Of a DNA stretch of 64,000 nt, positions 46,201 through 54,296 are shown in pieces. Every line of letters begins with the position of its first letter. The stretch's first letter is position 1. The notes under the pieces were generated by a model. The model was not told the DNA's origin and did not search any database. It saw nothing but the letters and a program-made list of their open reading frames with translations. The translations under genes were made by a program, and so were the position numbers. Source of the stretch: Paraburkholderia edwinii (GTDB lineage Bacteria; Pseudomonadota; Gammaproteobacteria; Burkholderiales; Burkholderiaceae); contig NZ_CP080096.1 of NCBI RefSeq assembly GCF_019428685.1, positions 2,232,001 to 2,296,000 of the forward strand. Reading direction: 5' to 3'.

Positions 46201-47679
46201 ATGTCGGATATCCAAGCCGCGGCTGCGCCCGCGCAAACCGAAACGCTTAGCCTGCTCGACCGGATCGTGCAGGATGGCCGGATGGCCCATGACGCGGAGC
46301 AGCAGCAGCATGCCCGCGAACTGCTCGCCGAATTCGCGTTGCAGGTGCTCGACAAGAATATGACGGTGAGCCGCGACACGGTCGCGATGATCAACGATCA
46401 CATCAAGAAGATCGACGAGCTGATCAGCGAACAGATGAACGCGGTGCTGCATCACCCGGACATGCAGTCGCTCGAAGCGTCGTGGCGAGGCCTGCATTAC
46501 CTCGTGAAGAACAGCGAAACCGGCACGCGCCTCAAGCTGCGCCTGCTCGACGCATCGAAGAAAGATCTCGCGAACGACCTCGAAAAGGCCATCGACGTCG
46601 ATACCAGCGCGCTGTTCAAGAAGATCTATGAAGAGGAATACGGTACGTTCGGCGGCCATCCGTTCGGCGTGCTGATCGGCGATTACTACTTCACGCGCCA
46701 GAACCCGGACCTCGGCCTGCTCGAAAAGCTCGCGCAGGTCGCCGCGGCCGCGCATGCGCCGTTTATTTCCGCCGCTCATCCGCAGCTGTTCGATATGGGC
46801 AGTTTCACCGAGCTCGGTGTGCCGCGCGATCTGTCGAAAGTGTTCGAGACGATCGATATGCACCGCTGGCGCGCATTCCGCAAGAGCGAAGACTCGCGCT
46901 ATGTCGCGCTGGTGCTACCGCACGTGCTGATGCGCCGGCCTTACCATCCGGACAGCAATCCGGTGGAAGGCATGAACTTCGTCGAAAACGTCGACGGCAC
47001 CGATCATTCGAAATACTTGTGGGGCAACGCGGCCTATGCGCTCGGCCAGCGCATCACGAATGCGTTTGCGAAGTACAGCTGGTGCGCGGCGATTCGAGGC
47101 GTGGAAGGCGGCGGTGCGGTCGAACAGCTGCCCGACCATATCTTCCAGACGGCCGCCGGCGACAAGGCGATGAAGTGTCCGACCGAAGTGTCGATCACGG
47201 ATCGCCGCGAGAAAGAGCTCGATGCGCTCGGCTTCATTGCGCTGTGCCACAAGAAGAACGACGGGCTCGCGGTGTTCTTCGGCGGCCAGACCGCGAACCA
47301 GCCGGTGGCCTACAACACGAGCGAAGCGACCGCCAACGCGCGCATCTCCGCGATGCTGCCGTACGTGCTCGCCGCATCGCGCTTTGCGCACTACATCAAG
47401 GTGATCATGCGCGACAAGGTCGGCAGCTTCATGACGCGCGACAACGTGCGCGCGTACCTGAACACGTGGATTGCCGACTACGTGCTCGTCAACGACAACG
47501 CGCCGCAGGAAATCAAGGCGCAGTACCCGTTGCGCGAAGCGCGCGTCGACGTGACCGAAGTCGCCGGCAAGCCGGGCGCCTACCGCGCCACGGTGTTCCT
47601 GCGGCCGCACTTCCAGCTCGAGGAGCTGACCGCCTCGATCCGTCTCGTCGCGACGCTGCCGCCGCCGGCCGCCGCCTGA
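46201..47679 (+). CDS. tssC: T6SS contractile sheath large subunit TssC
   Basis: A 492-residue TssC (VipB). Hallmarks are SLEASWRGLHYLVKNSETG, EEYGTFGGHPFGVLIGDYYF, ALVLPHVLMRRPYHPDSNP, YLWGNAAYALGQRITNAFAKYSW and the C-terminal YVLAASRFAHYIKVIMRDKVG with NTWIADYVL. With TssB it forms the sheath whose contraction drives the Hcp tube out. CGAGGAGAAGTCC before the ATG is a strong ribosome binding site. The gap to tssB is 35 bases. A 16-bp-stem-type hairpin follows the gene. Confidence 0.98.
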   Translation: MSDIQAAAAPAQTETLSLLDRIVQDGRMAHDAEQQQHARELLAEFALQVLDKNMTVSRDTVAMINDHIKKIDELISEQMNAVLHHPDMQSLEASWRGLHYLVKNSETGTRLKLRLLDASKKDLANDLEKAIDVDTSALFKKIYEEEYGTFGGHPFGVLIGDYYFTRQNPDLGLLEKLAQVAAAAHAPFISAAHPQLFDMGSFTELGVPRDLSKVFETIDMHRWRAFRKSEDSRYVALVLPHVLMRRPYHPDSNPVEGMNFVENVDGTDHSKYLWGNAAYALGQRITNAFAKYSWCAAIRGVEGGGAVEQLPDHIFQTAAGDKAMKCPTEVSITDRREKELDALGFIALCHKKNDGLAVFFGGQTANQPVAYNTSEATANARISAMLPYVLAASRFAHYIKVIMRDKVGSFMTRDNVRAYLNTWIADYVLVNDNAPQEIKAQYPLREARVDVTEVAGKPGAYRATVFLRPHFQLEELTASIRLVATLPPPAAA

Positions 47680-47683
47680 GTCC

Positions 47684-47706
47684 GAAGCCGGCCGCGCGCC
47701 GGCTTC
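47684..47706 (+). terminator. hairpin between tssC and hcp (attenuator or processing site)
   Basis: GAAGCCGG (47684-47691) and CCGGCTTC (47699-47706) form a perfect 8-bp stem with a seven-base loop, five bases after the tssC stop. There is no T-run, so it is more likely an mRNA-stability element or partial stop that sets the hcp level apart from tssBC than a full terminator. Confidence 0.45.
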
Positions 47707-47779
47707 GCCACCATCCGTTACGATCGCGCGGCGTCGCCCGACGGCACGCGCCGCGTTCACACGCTTCAGGAGCGCATTC

Positions 47780-48277
47780 ATGGATTCGATCATTCTCGAC
47801 CTCGGCACCGAGATCAAGGGCGAGTGCACGCTCGAGGGCTATACCGACAAGATCGAGTTGATGTCGTATAGCCACAACGTCGCCATGCAGGTGACCAACG
47901 ACGTCAGCAACTCGGAGCGCACGTCGGGCAAGCCGCATGTCGGCGAGTTCACCGTGACGAAGTACATCGACGTCGCCACGCCGACGATTAACGAGTACTG
48001 CTGCGGCGGCAAGGCGATCCCGAGCGCCATCATCGTCGTGGGCCGCAATGCGGCGGAAAGCGACGGCAAGATCATGCCGTTCATCACCTACACGCTGAAT
48101 AACGTCGTGCTGAGCAACGTCAGCGTATCGGGCGGCGCGGGCGGCAAGCCGGTCGAAACGCTGTCGCTCAACTTCACGAAGATCAAGTGGGAAATGACCA
48201 CGCAGAAAGACGACGGCTCGAAGGAAGGCACAGCCGCCTCGACGTGGGATATGGCCGCGAACAAGCTGGCCAAGTAA
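47780..48277 (+). CDS. hcp: T6SS inner tube protein Hcp (TssD)
   Basis: A 165-residue Hcp. Typical strands: ILDLGTEIKGECTLEGYTDKI, ELMSYSHNVAMQVTNDVSNSER, GEFTVTKYIDVATPTINEYC and LSNVSVSGGAGGKPVETLSL, ending FTKIKWEMTTQKDDGSKEG. Hexameric rings stack into the tube that is ejected. No toxin extension is present. CAGGAGCGC before the ATG is a strong ribosome binding site. A hairpin in the 100-base gap after tssC may allow separate control. Confidence 0.98.
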   Translation: MDSIILDLGTEIKGECTLEGYTDKIELMSYSHNVAMQVTNDVSNSERTSGKPHVGEFTVTKYIDVATPTINEYCCGGKAIPSAIIVVGRNAAESDGKIMPFITYTLNNVVLSNVSVSGGAGGKPVETLSLNFTKIKWEMTTQKDDGSKEGTAASTWDMAANKLAK

Positions 48278-48304
48278 CGCACGCCGACCGCAAAGCGCAA
48301 GCCG

Positions 48305-48778
48305 ATGCCCAACGCCACGCTTGCCGTCGCCCCGGTGCCGCTCTTCGAGCGGCTCGAGGACGACGCGCCGTTTGTCGCGCACGAACCGCAGGTGCGCCGC
48401 ACGCTGACCGTCGATGAATTGCGTGCGTCGGTGCGCGCGGAACTGATGCGCCTGCTGAACACGCGGCGCGGCGCCGCGCACGATGGCCGGCCGCTCGATG
48501 TGCTGTCGTACGGGCTGCCGGACTGGACCGCGTATTCGGCCGCGCGCAGCGCGGACCGTGCCGTGCTCGCGCGCAGCGTGGTCGAAGCGGTGCGCGCATT
48601 CGAGCCGCGCCTGCTCGGGCCGCATGTGCAGATCGAAGCGGACCCGCAGGCAGCCTGGCGTTTGCAGATGCGTATCACGGGCAAGCTCGCCCACGGCAAC
48701 GGCATGGCGCCGGTTGCCTATATCGCGCCGTTGCTGGACGGACAGCCGGTCGGAATCGTCGATGAACGACTCGCTTGA
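48305..48778 (+). CDS. tssE: T6SS baseplate protein TssE (gp25-like)
   Basis: A 157-residue lysozyme-like gp25 protein. It has PLFERLEDDAP at the N-terminus, VRAELMRLLNTRRG and VLSYGLPDWTAYS, the conserved gp25 core, then VVEAVRAFEPRLLGPHVQIE. TssE nucleates the sheath on the baseplate. The ATG follows hcp by 27 bases. Its end overlaps the start of tssF by 17 bases. Confidence 0.96.
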   Translation: MPNATLAVAPVPLFERLEDDAPFVAHEPQVRRTLTVDELRASVRAELMRLLNTRRGAAHDGRPLDVLSYGLPDWTAYSAARSADRAVLARSVVEAVRAFEPRLLGPHVQIEADPQAAWRLQMRITGKLAHGNGMAPVAYIAPLLDGQPVGIVDERLA

Positions 48779-50549
48779 CGATCTGCTGCTCGATTACTAT
48801 CAGCGCGAGCTGACCTATCTGAGGCGCGCGAGCGAAAGCTTCGCGCAACGCTATCCGAAGATCGCGCGCCGCTTGCAGCTCGGCCCCGCGGAAAGCGCCG
48901 ATCCGCACGTCGAGCGCCTGCTCGAAAGTTTCGCGGTGTTGACGGCACGTATCCAGCGCACGCTCGACGACGAGTATTCGGAACTGACGGACGGTCTGCT
49001 CGAGCAGTTCTATCCGTACGCGTCGCGGCCGCTGCCTTCAATGACGATCGTGCAGTTCAACGCGGACCCGACCCAGGGCAGCGTGGCCGAGGGGTACACC
49101 GTGCCACGCGATACGCCGCTCACGCATGTAACGGCGGACGGCACGACGCTGCGCTGGCGCACCTGCGCCGACGTTACGCTGTGGCCGGTCGAATTGCGCG
49201 ACGCCCAGTTGCTCAACGCGGAAGAAGCGCAGGCGCTGGCCGGCGACGCGTCGCTGCAGGCCGCCTTGCGGCTTACCGTTTGCACGACCGGCCAGTACCG
49301 CTTCGACGCGCTGCCGATCAAGCGGTTGCGCGTGCGCCTCGCGGGCTCCCCGACGACGGCCGCCGCGCTCTACGATCTGTTGTGCGCGCACGCGACGGCG
49401 GTGTACTGGCAGACGCCCGGCGAAGCAATGCGCGTGCAGCCCGGCTGCCCCGAACCGCTCGGCTTTAGCGACGAACAAGCGCTGCTGCCGCTCGAAGACG
49501 GCGTGCATCCCGCCTGCCGTCTGCTCGTCGAATATCTGGCGTTCCCCGAGAAATTCGCGTTCTTCGATCTGCCGTTCGTGCCGCCGCAAGGCGCCGGCGA
49601 TCGCGTCGACCTGCTGATCGGCTTCCGGGCGGCGCCGGGCGGGAAGCTCACGCTTCATACGCACGATTTCGCGCTCGGCTGCGCGCCCGCGATCAATCTG
49701 TTCGCTCGCACGTCGGAACCGTTGCGACCCGATGCCACGCTGCGCGAAATGCGCCTGAGCCCGGACGCGCACCGCGAAGCGAGCAGCGAAATCTACGCGG
49801 TGCGCAAGGTGCGCGCGGTAAGCGGCCGGGACGTCGTCGAAGTGCCGCCCTACTACGGCGTCGGTCACGGAAGCGGTTCGACGCTGTATTGGCACGCGCG
49901 CCGCGTGACCGGCATGCATCCGTCGCGGCCGGGCAGCGACGTCATGCTGACCTTCGTCGACACGCGTTTCGATCCCACCGTTCCCAGCGCGCGCACGCTG
50001 ACCGCGGAACTGCTGTGCACCAACCGTCATCTCGCGCACGCACTCGAGCCGGGCGCGGCCCTGTCGTTCGAAGCGCCGGGGCCGGTCGCAAGCGTGCGCA
50101 TCGCGCACCGACCGACGCCGCAAGTTGCCGCGGCACTCGATGGCAGTTCGCGCTGGCGGCTCGCGTCGCAATTCGTGCTGAACCATGCATCGCTCGTCAG
50201 CGGCCCGCAAGCATTGCAGACGCTGCGCGAAATGCTCGAGTTGCACAACCTCGCCGCGAGCTCCGCCGCCCAACGGCAGATCGCCGGCGTCGCGTCCGTG
50301 GGTAGCGAAGCGATCGTCGCCCACGTCGGCGAGGACCTGTGGCGCGGCTGGCGAAACGGCCTCAAGGTGCGCATCGAACTCGACCCCACGCATTTCGTCG
50401 GCACGAGCACCGTGCTGTTCTCCGGCGTGCTAGCGCATTTCTTTTCGCTGTACGCGAGCGTCAACCGTTTCGTCCACACCGCGCTCGTGCGCGATGGCAG
50501 GGAGATTCATACATGGCGGCCGAAACAGGGCAGTCCGCTCGTTCTGTAG
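48762..50549 (+). CDS. tssF: T6SS baseplate protein TssF
   Basis: A 595-residue TssF (ImpG/VasA). The N-terminus LLDYYQRELTYLRRASESFA and YPKIARRLQLGPAESADPHVE is typical, then LTDGLLEQFYPYASRPLPSM, LPFVPPQGAGDRVDLLIGF and CAPAINLFARTSEPLR. Two copies of TssF with one TssG form the wedge of the baseplate. I chose the ATG at 48762, inside the end of tssE. The gene overlaps tssG by 37 bases. No damage is seen. Confidence 0.97.
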   Translation: MNDSLDDLLLDYYQRELTYLRRASESFAQRYPKIARRLQLGPAESADPHVERLLESFAVLTARIQRTLDDEYSELTDGLLEQFYPYASRPLPSMTIVQFNADPTQGSVAEGYTVPRDTPLTHVTADGTTLRWRTCADVTLWPVELRDAQLLNAEEAQALAGDASLQAALRLTVCTTGQYRFDALPIKRLRVRLAGSPTTAAALYDLLCAHATAVYWQTPGEAMRVQPGCPEPLGFSDEQALLPLEDGVHPACRLLVEYLAFPEKFAFFDLPFVPPQGAGDRVDLLIGFRAAPGGKLTLHTHDFALGCAPAINLFARTSEPLRPDATLREMRLSPDAHREASSEIYAVRKVRAVSGRDVVEVPPYYGVGHGSGSTLYWHARRVTGMHPSRPGSDVMLTFVDTRFDPTVPSARTLTAELLCTNRHLAHALEPGAALSFEAPGPVASVRIAHRPTPQVAAALDGSSRWRLASQFVLNHASLVSGPQALQTLREMLELHNLAASSAAQRQIAGVASVGSEAIVAHVGEDLWRGWRNGLKVRIELDPTHFVGTSTVLFSGVLAHFFSLYASVNRFVHTALVRDGREIHTWRPKQGSPLVL

Positions 50550-51616
50550 CAGAACGCCTTTTCGACGAGCCGCATGCGTTCGAATTCGCGCAGGCCGTGC
50601 GCCTGTTCGAAGTGTTGCGGCGCGACGCGGCGCCGCTCGGCACCGGCCTCGATCCGCGCGCGGAAGCGCTCGCGCTGAGCGGCGCGCTCGCGCCGGTATT
50701 CGCGGCCAGCGCGCTGGGCCCGTTGCGCGCCACGCAGCCGCGTTCCCATGCGCTCGAACAGGACGGCAACGAAGCTTACGCGGCTTCGCAGCCGCAGCTA
50801 CACCCGCAGCCGCAGCTTCAGGTGAATAGCTTCGCGCTGGGCGGCCCGGAAGGTCCGCTGCCTAATGCGTACCAGGAATGGCTGCAGGACCGTTTGCGTA
50901 ACAAGGACACGTCGGCAGCCGCCTTTCTCGACCTGTTCCAGCATCGGCTGCTCGCGTTGTTTTATCGCGCGCAGCGCAAGTACCGCGTGGCCGATCCGTT
51001 CCTCGAACCCGCGCATAGTCCCGCGGAAGTGATTCTGCGTGGCATCGCCGGTCTGCAATTGCGCGCGCGCAATCATGCCGTGGCGGAGCCGGGCATCGAT
51101 GCACGCGCGGTGCTGTCGCGCGCGGGCCTGTTCGCCAACCGGCGCCGTTCGCTTGCGGGCTTCGATGTGCTCGCGTGCCATCACTTCGGCGTGCAGATCC
51201 GCACCGCGCCATTCGCCGGTGGCTGGCGCACGCTTCCCGAAGCAAGCCGCACGCGCATCGGCACGAACGGCCGCAATCACTGGCTTGGCGCCGGCGCGGT
51301 CGCCGGCCGGCGCATTTGGGACGAGCACCGCGGCATGACGATCCGCATCGGCCCCCTGACGCTCGACGAATATGAAGCGTTTCTGCCCGGGGGAAAGCGG
51401 CATGGCGAATTGCGCGCGCTCGCATCCGCCTATTTCGGCACCGATCTTTATCAGCATATCGAACTGCATCTGTCGCGCGGCGAGCAGCCTGCGGCCCGTC
51501 TATCGGCGGCCCGGCCGCCGCGGCTTGGATGGACCGCATGGTCCGGTACGGACCGCACGCCGCCCGCGCGCACCACGCGCATGACCTTCGCGTTCGGCAA
51601 TGGAGCGGACCGATGA
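50513..51616 (+). CDS. tssG: T6SS baseplate protein TssG
   Basis: A 367-residue TssG (ImpH/VasB). Landmarks are ERLFDEPHAFEFAQAVRLFE, LALSGALAPVFAASALGPLR-like N-terminal region, LGGPEGPLPNAYQEWLQDRL, FLDLFQHRLLALFYRAQRKY and the C-terminal IRIGPLTLDEYEAFLPGG. Between the first and second lies a Gln/Pro-rich insert (SQPQLHPQPQLQ). I chose the ATG at 50513, after GGGAGATTCATAC; the longer open frame upstream belongs to the tssF region. It overlaps clpV by four bases. Confidence 0.97.
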   Translation: MAAETGQSARSVAERLFDEPHAFEFAQAVRLFEVLRRDAAPLGTGLDPRAEALALSGALAPVFAASALGPLRATQPRSHALEQDGNEAYAASQPQLHPQPQLQVNSFALGGPEGPLPNAYQEWLQDRLRNKDTSAAAFLDLFQHRLLALFYRAQRKYRVADPFLEPAHSPAEVILRGIAGLQLRARNHAVAEPGIDARAVLSRAGLFANRRRSLAGFDVLACHHFGVQIRTAPFAGGWRTLPEASRTRIGTNGRNHWLGAGAVAGRRIWDEHRGMTIRIGPLTLDEYEAFLPGGKRHGELRALASAYFGTDLYQHIELHLSRGEQPAARLSAARPPRLGWTAWSGTDRTPPARTTRMTFAFGNGADR

Positions 51617-54222
51617 CGATCGATCTGAAAACGCTGGTCGGCAAGCTCGAACGTCCGGCGCGCCATGCCCTCGAACGCGCCGCCCAGGCGTGTCTGCGCC
51701 AGACGCACTTCGACGTCGAGGTCGAACACCTGCTGCTCGAACTGCTCGACATCGAAGGCGGCGATTTCGCCTGCGTGCTGCCGCATTACGGGCTCGAGCG
51801 CGACACGCTGATCGCCGAAATGCGCGCGGCGCTCGAGAAATTCAAACGCGGCAATACGCGCACGCCGTCGTTTTCGGCGAATCTCGTGATGCTGCTGCAG
51901 GACGCGCTCGTGCAATCGACCGTCGTGATGCAGCAGCCGCAGGTCCGCTCCGGCGCCCTGCTGCTCGCGCTGCTCGACAACGGCACGCTGTGCGCGCAGC
52001 TTTCGGCAAGCGCGCCGTCGATCCTGCGGATCTCGAGCGCGGCGCTGCAAACCAATTTCACCGAATGGCTGGCCGCTTCGTCGGAGCGAAACGGCACGTT
52101 CGCCGCGCACACGCCGTCGGCAGCCAATGCGCGCGACGGCGCCTCCGGCGCGCCGTCCGTCCTCGATCAGTACACCCAGGACCTCAGCGCCGATGCGCGC
52201 GCGGGACGGATCGACCCGATCGTCGGCCGTAATGCCGAAATCCGTCAGACCGTCGATATCCTGCTACGGCGCCGGCAAAACAATCCGATCCTTGTCGGCG
52301 CGCCGGGTGTCGGCAAAACCGCGATCGTCGAAGGGCTCGCGCTACGCATCGCGGCCGGCGATGTGCCGCCGCCGCTCGCCAATGTCGCGCTGCGGGTGCT
52401 CGACCTCGCGCTATTGCAGGCAGGCGCCGGCGTAAAAGGCGAATTCGAGCAGCGTCTCAAAAGCGTGATCGATGAGGTGAAACGCTCGCCGCAGCCTGTC
52501 ATTCTGTTTATCGACGAAGCCCATACGATGATCGGCGCGGGCGGCGCCGAAGGCGGCAGCGATGTCGCCAATCTGTTGAAGCCCGCGCTCGCGCGCGGCG
52601 AACTGCGTACGATCGCCGCGACCACATGGCTCGAATACAAGAAGTACTTCGAAAAGGATCCGGCGCTCGCGCGGCGCTTTCAGCTTGTGCAGGTCGAAGA
52701 ACCCGACGAGCCGACGGCCGTCGCAATGTTGCGCGGTGTCGCGGCCAATCTCGAACAGCATCATGGCGTCGCCGTGCTCGAAGCGGCGATCGTCGACGCG
52801 GTCAAGCTGTCGCACCGCTATATTTCGGGGCGGCAGTTGCCGGACAAGGCAATTGCCGTGCTCGACACGGCCTGCGCACGCGTCGCGCTCGCGCAGCATG
52901 ACACGCCGCCGCAACTCGAAAGCGCGCGGCATCGCGAACGCGCGTTGGGCGAGGAACTGGAGCGTCTCAAACAGGAAATGGTGTTGGGCGCCAATCACTC
53001 GGCGCGCGTCGCCGCGCTCTCGGCCGACCATCAGCGCAACGCCACCCTCGTGCGCGAACTCGACGCACGCTGGCGCGAGGAAGCGGCGACCGTGCGCGAG
53101 ATTCTCGCGACCCGTGCAAAACTCGCCGCGCTCGATGGCGAACTGCAAGGCACGCCGGACGCCGAACCGGGTATGCAGGGCGAACAGCGGGGCGAACAGC
53201 AAGGTGAACAGCGGGGTGAACAACTCGAAGATCTGGCCGCCGAACTCGCGCGCCTCGAAAGCGGCCTCGAGGCGATCCGCGACGACGACCAGATGGTGCC
53301 CGTCTGCGTCGACTCGAAAGCGGTCGCCGCCGTGATCGCGAGCTGGACCGGCATCCCGGTGGGCAAGATGCTGGCCGACGAAGCGCATGCGGTGCGTACG
53401 CTCAAGACGCGCCTCGCGCAGCGCATCGTTGGGCAGGACGCGGCGCTGGAACGCATCGTCAAGCGGATTCAGGCGTATCGCGCGGGACTGACCGATCCGC
53501 AGAAGCCGGTCGGCGTCTTTCTGCTGGTTGGGCCGACCGGCGTCGGCAAGACAGAAACCGCGTATGCCTTGGCCGATGCACTCTATGGCGGCGAGCGCAA
53601 TCTGATTGCGATCAACCTCTCGGAGTATCAGGAGGCGCACACGGTCTCGCAACTCAAAGGCGCGCCACCGGGCTACGTCGGTTACGGCGCGGGCGGCATG
53701 CTGACCGAGGCCGTGCGCCGGCGCCCGTATAGCGTCGTACTGCTCGACGAAATCGAAAAAGCGCACCCCGATGTGCTCGAGGCGTTCTACAACGTGTTCG
53801 ACAAAGGCATGATGGAAGACGGCACGGGCCTTACCGTCGATTTTCGCAATACCGTGATTCTCGCGACCAGCAATGTCGGCTCCGAACTGCTGCTCAATAC
53901 GCGTGCTGCCGACCTCGCGACCGACGCCTTCGCGAAAGGCCTGCGCGATGTGCTGCTCGACGCTTTCCGCCCCGCGTTTCTGGCCCGCATGACGACCGTG
54001 CCTTACCGGATGCTCGACGACGCGATGCTGCGCGCGATTATCGAACAGAAGCTCGAACAGCTTAGAACGCGGTATCGCGAAGCGACCGGAAAGCAGTTCG
54101 CCTTCGACGCAGGCATCATCGACGCGGTCCTCGCGCGCTGCCGTTCCGCCGGCGCGCGCGAAATCGACAACGTTTTGATGAACGAACTGGTCGGCACGCT
54201 CGCGGAGTGGGCGCTCGAATGA
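51613..54222 (+). CDS. clpV: T6SS sheath-recycling AAA+ ATPase ClpV (TssH)
   Basis: An 869-residue Clp/Hsp100 ATPase. The N-domain starts DLKTLVGKLERPARHALERA and binds TssC. The first AAA domain has Walker A GAPGVGKTAIVE and Walker B VILFIDEAHTMIGAG; the second has GPTGVGKTETAYAL and VVLLDEIEKAHPDV. Between them is a coiled-coil middle domain with an unusual short Gly-Glu-Gln repeat (GMQGEQRGEQQGEQRGEQ, about 53167-53223). ClpV disassembles contracted sheaths. The start overlaps tssG (ATGA). All catalytic motifs are intact. Confidence 0.98.
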   Translation: MTIDLKTLVGKLERPARHALERAAQACLRQTHFDVEVEHLLLELLDIEGGDFACVLPHYGLERDTLIAEMRAALEKFKRGNTRTPSFSANLVMLLQDALVQSTVVMQQPQVRSGALLLALLDNGTLCAQLSASAPSILRISSAALQTNFTEWLAASSERNGTFAAHTPSAANARDGASGAPSVLDQYTQDLSADARAGRIDPIVGRNAEIRQTVDILLRRRQNNPILVGAPGVGKTAIVEGLALRIAAGDVPPPLANVALRVLDLALLQAGAGVKGEFEQRLKSVIDEVKRSPQPVILFIDEAHTMIGAGGAEGGSDVANLLKPALARGELRTIAATTWLEYKKYFEKDPALARRFQLVQVEEPDEPTAVAMLRGVAANLEQHHGVAVLEAAIVDAVKLSHRYISGRQLPDKAIAVLDTACARVALAQHDTPPQLESARHRERALGEELERLKQEMVLGANHSARVAALSADHQRNATLVRELDARWREEAATVREILATRAKLAALDGELQGTPDAEPGMQGEQRGEQQGEQRGEQLEDLAAELARLESGLEAIRDDDQMVPVCVDSKAVAAVIASWTGIPVGKMLADEAHAVRTLKTRLAQRIVGQDAALERIVKRIQAYRAGLTDPQKPVGVFLLVGPTGVGKTETAYALADALYGGERNLIAINLSEYQEAHTVSQLKGAPPGYVGYGAGGMLTEAVRRRPYSVVLLDEIEKAHPDVLEAFYNVFDKGMMEDGTGLTVDFRNTVILATSNVGSELLLNTRAADLATDAFAKGLRDVLLDAFRPAFLARMTTVPYRMLDDAMLRAIIEQKLEQLRTRYREATGKQFAFDAGIIDAVLARCRSAGAREIDNVLMNELVGTLAEWALE

Positions 54223-54296
54223 AGTCTCGACCGATGCCTCGCGTCCGACGGGTAGCGTCACGCCTTTAAACCTTGCTTGCCGATTCGCTCGCTTTC

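Noticed and set aside
47513..48694. 393-residue minus-strand frame across tssC, hcp and tssE
   Set aside because: It crosses three well-supported genes in antisense and is Arg-rich.
52411..54261. 616-residue minus-strand frame opposite clpV
   Set aside because: Antisense of the two AAA domains; no recognisable domain of its own.
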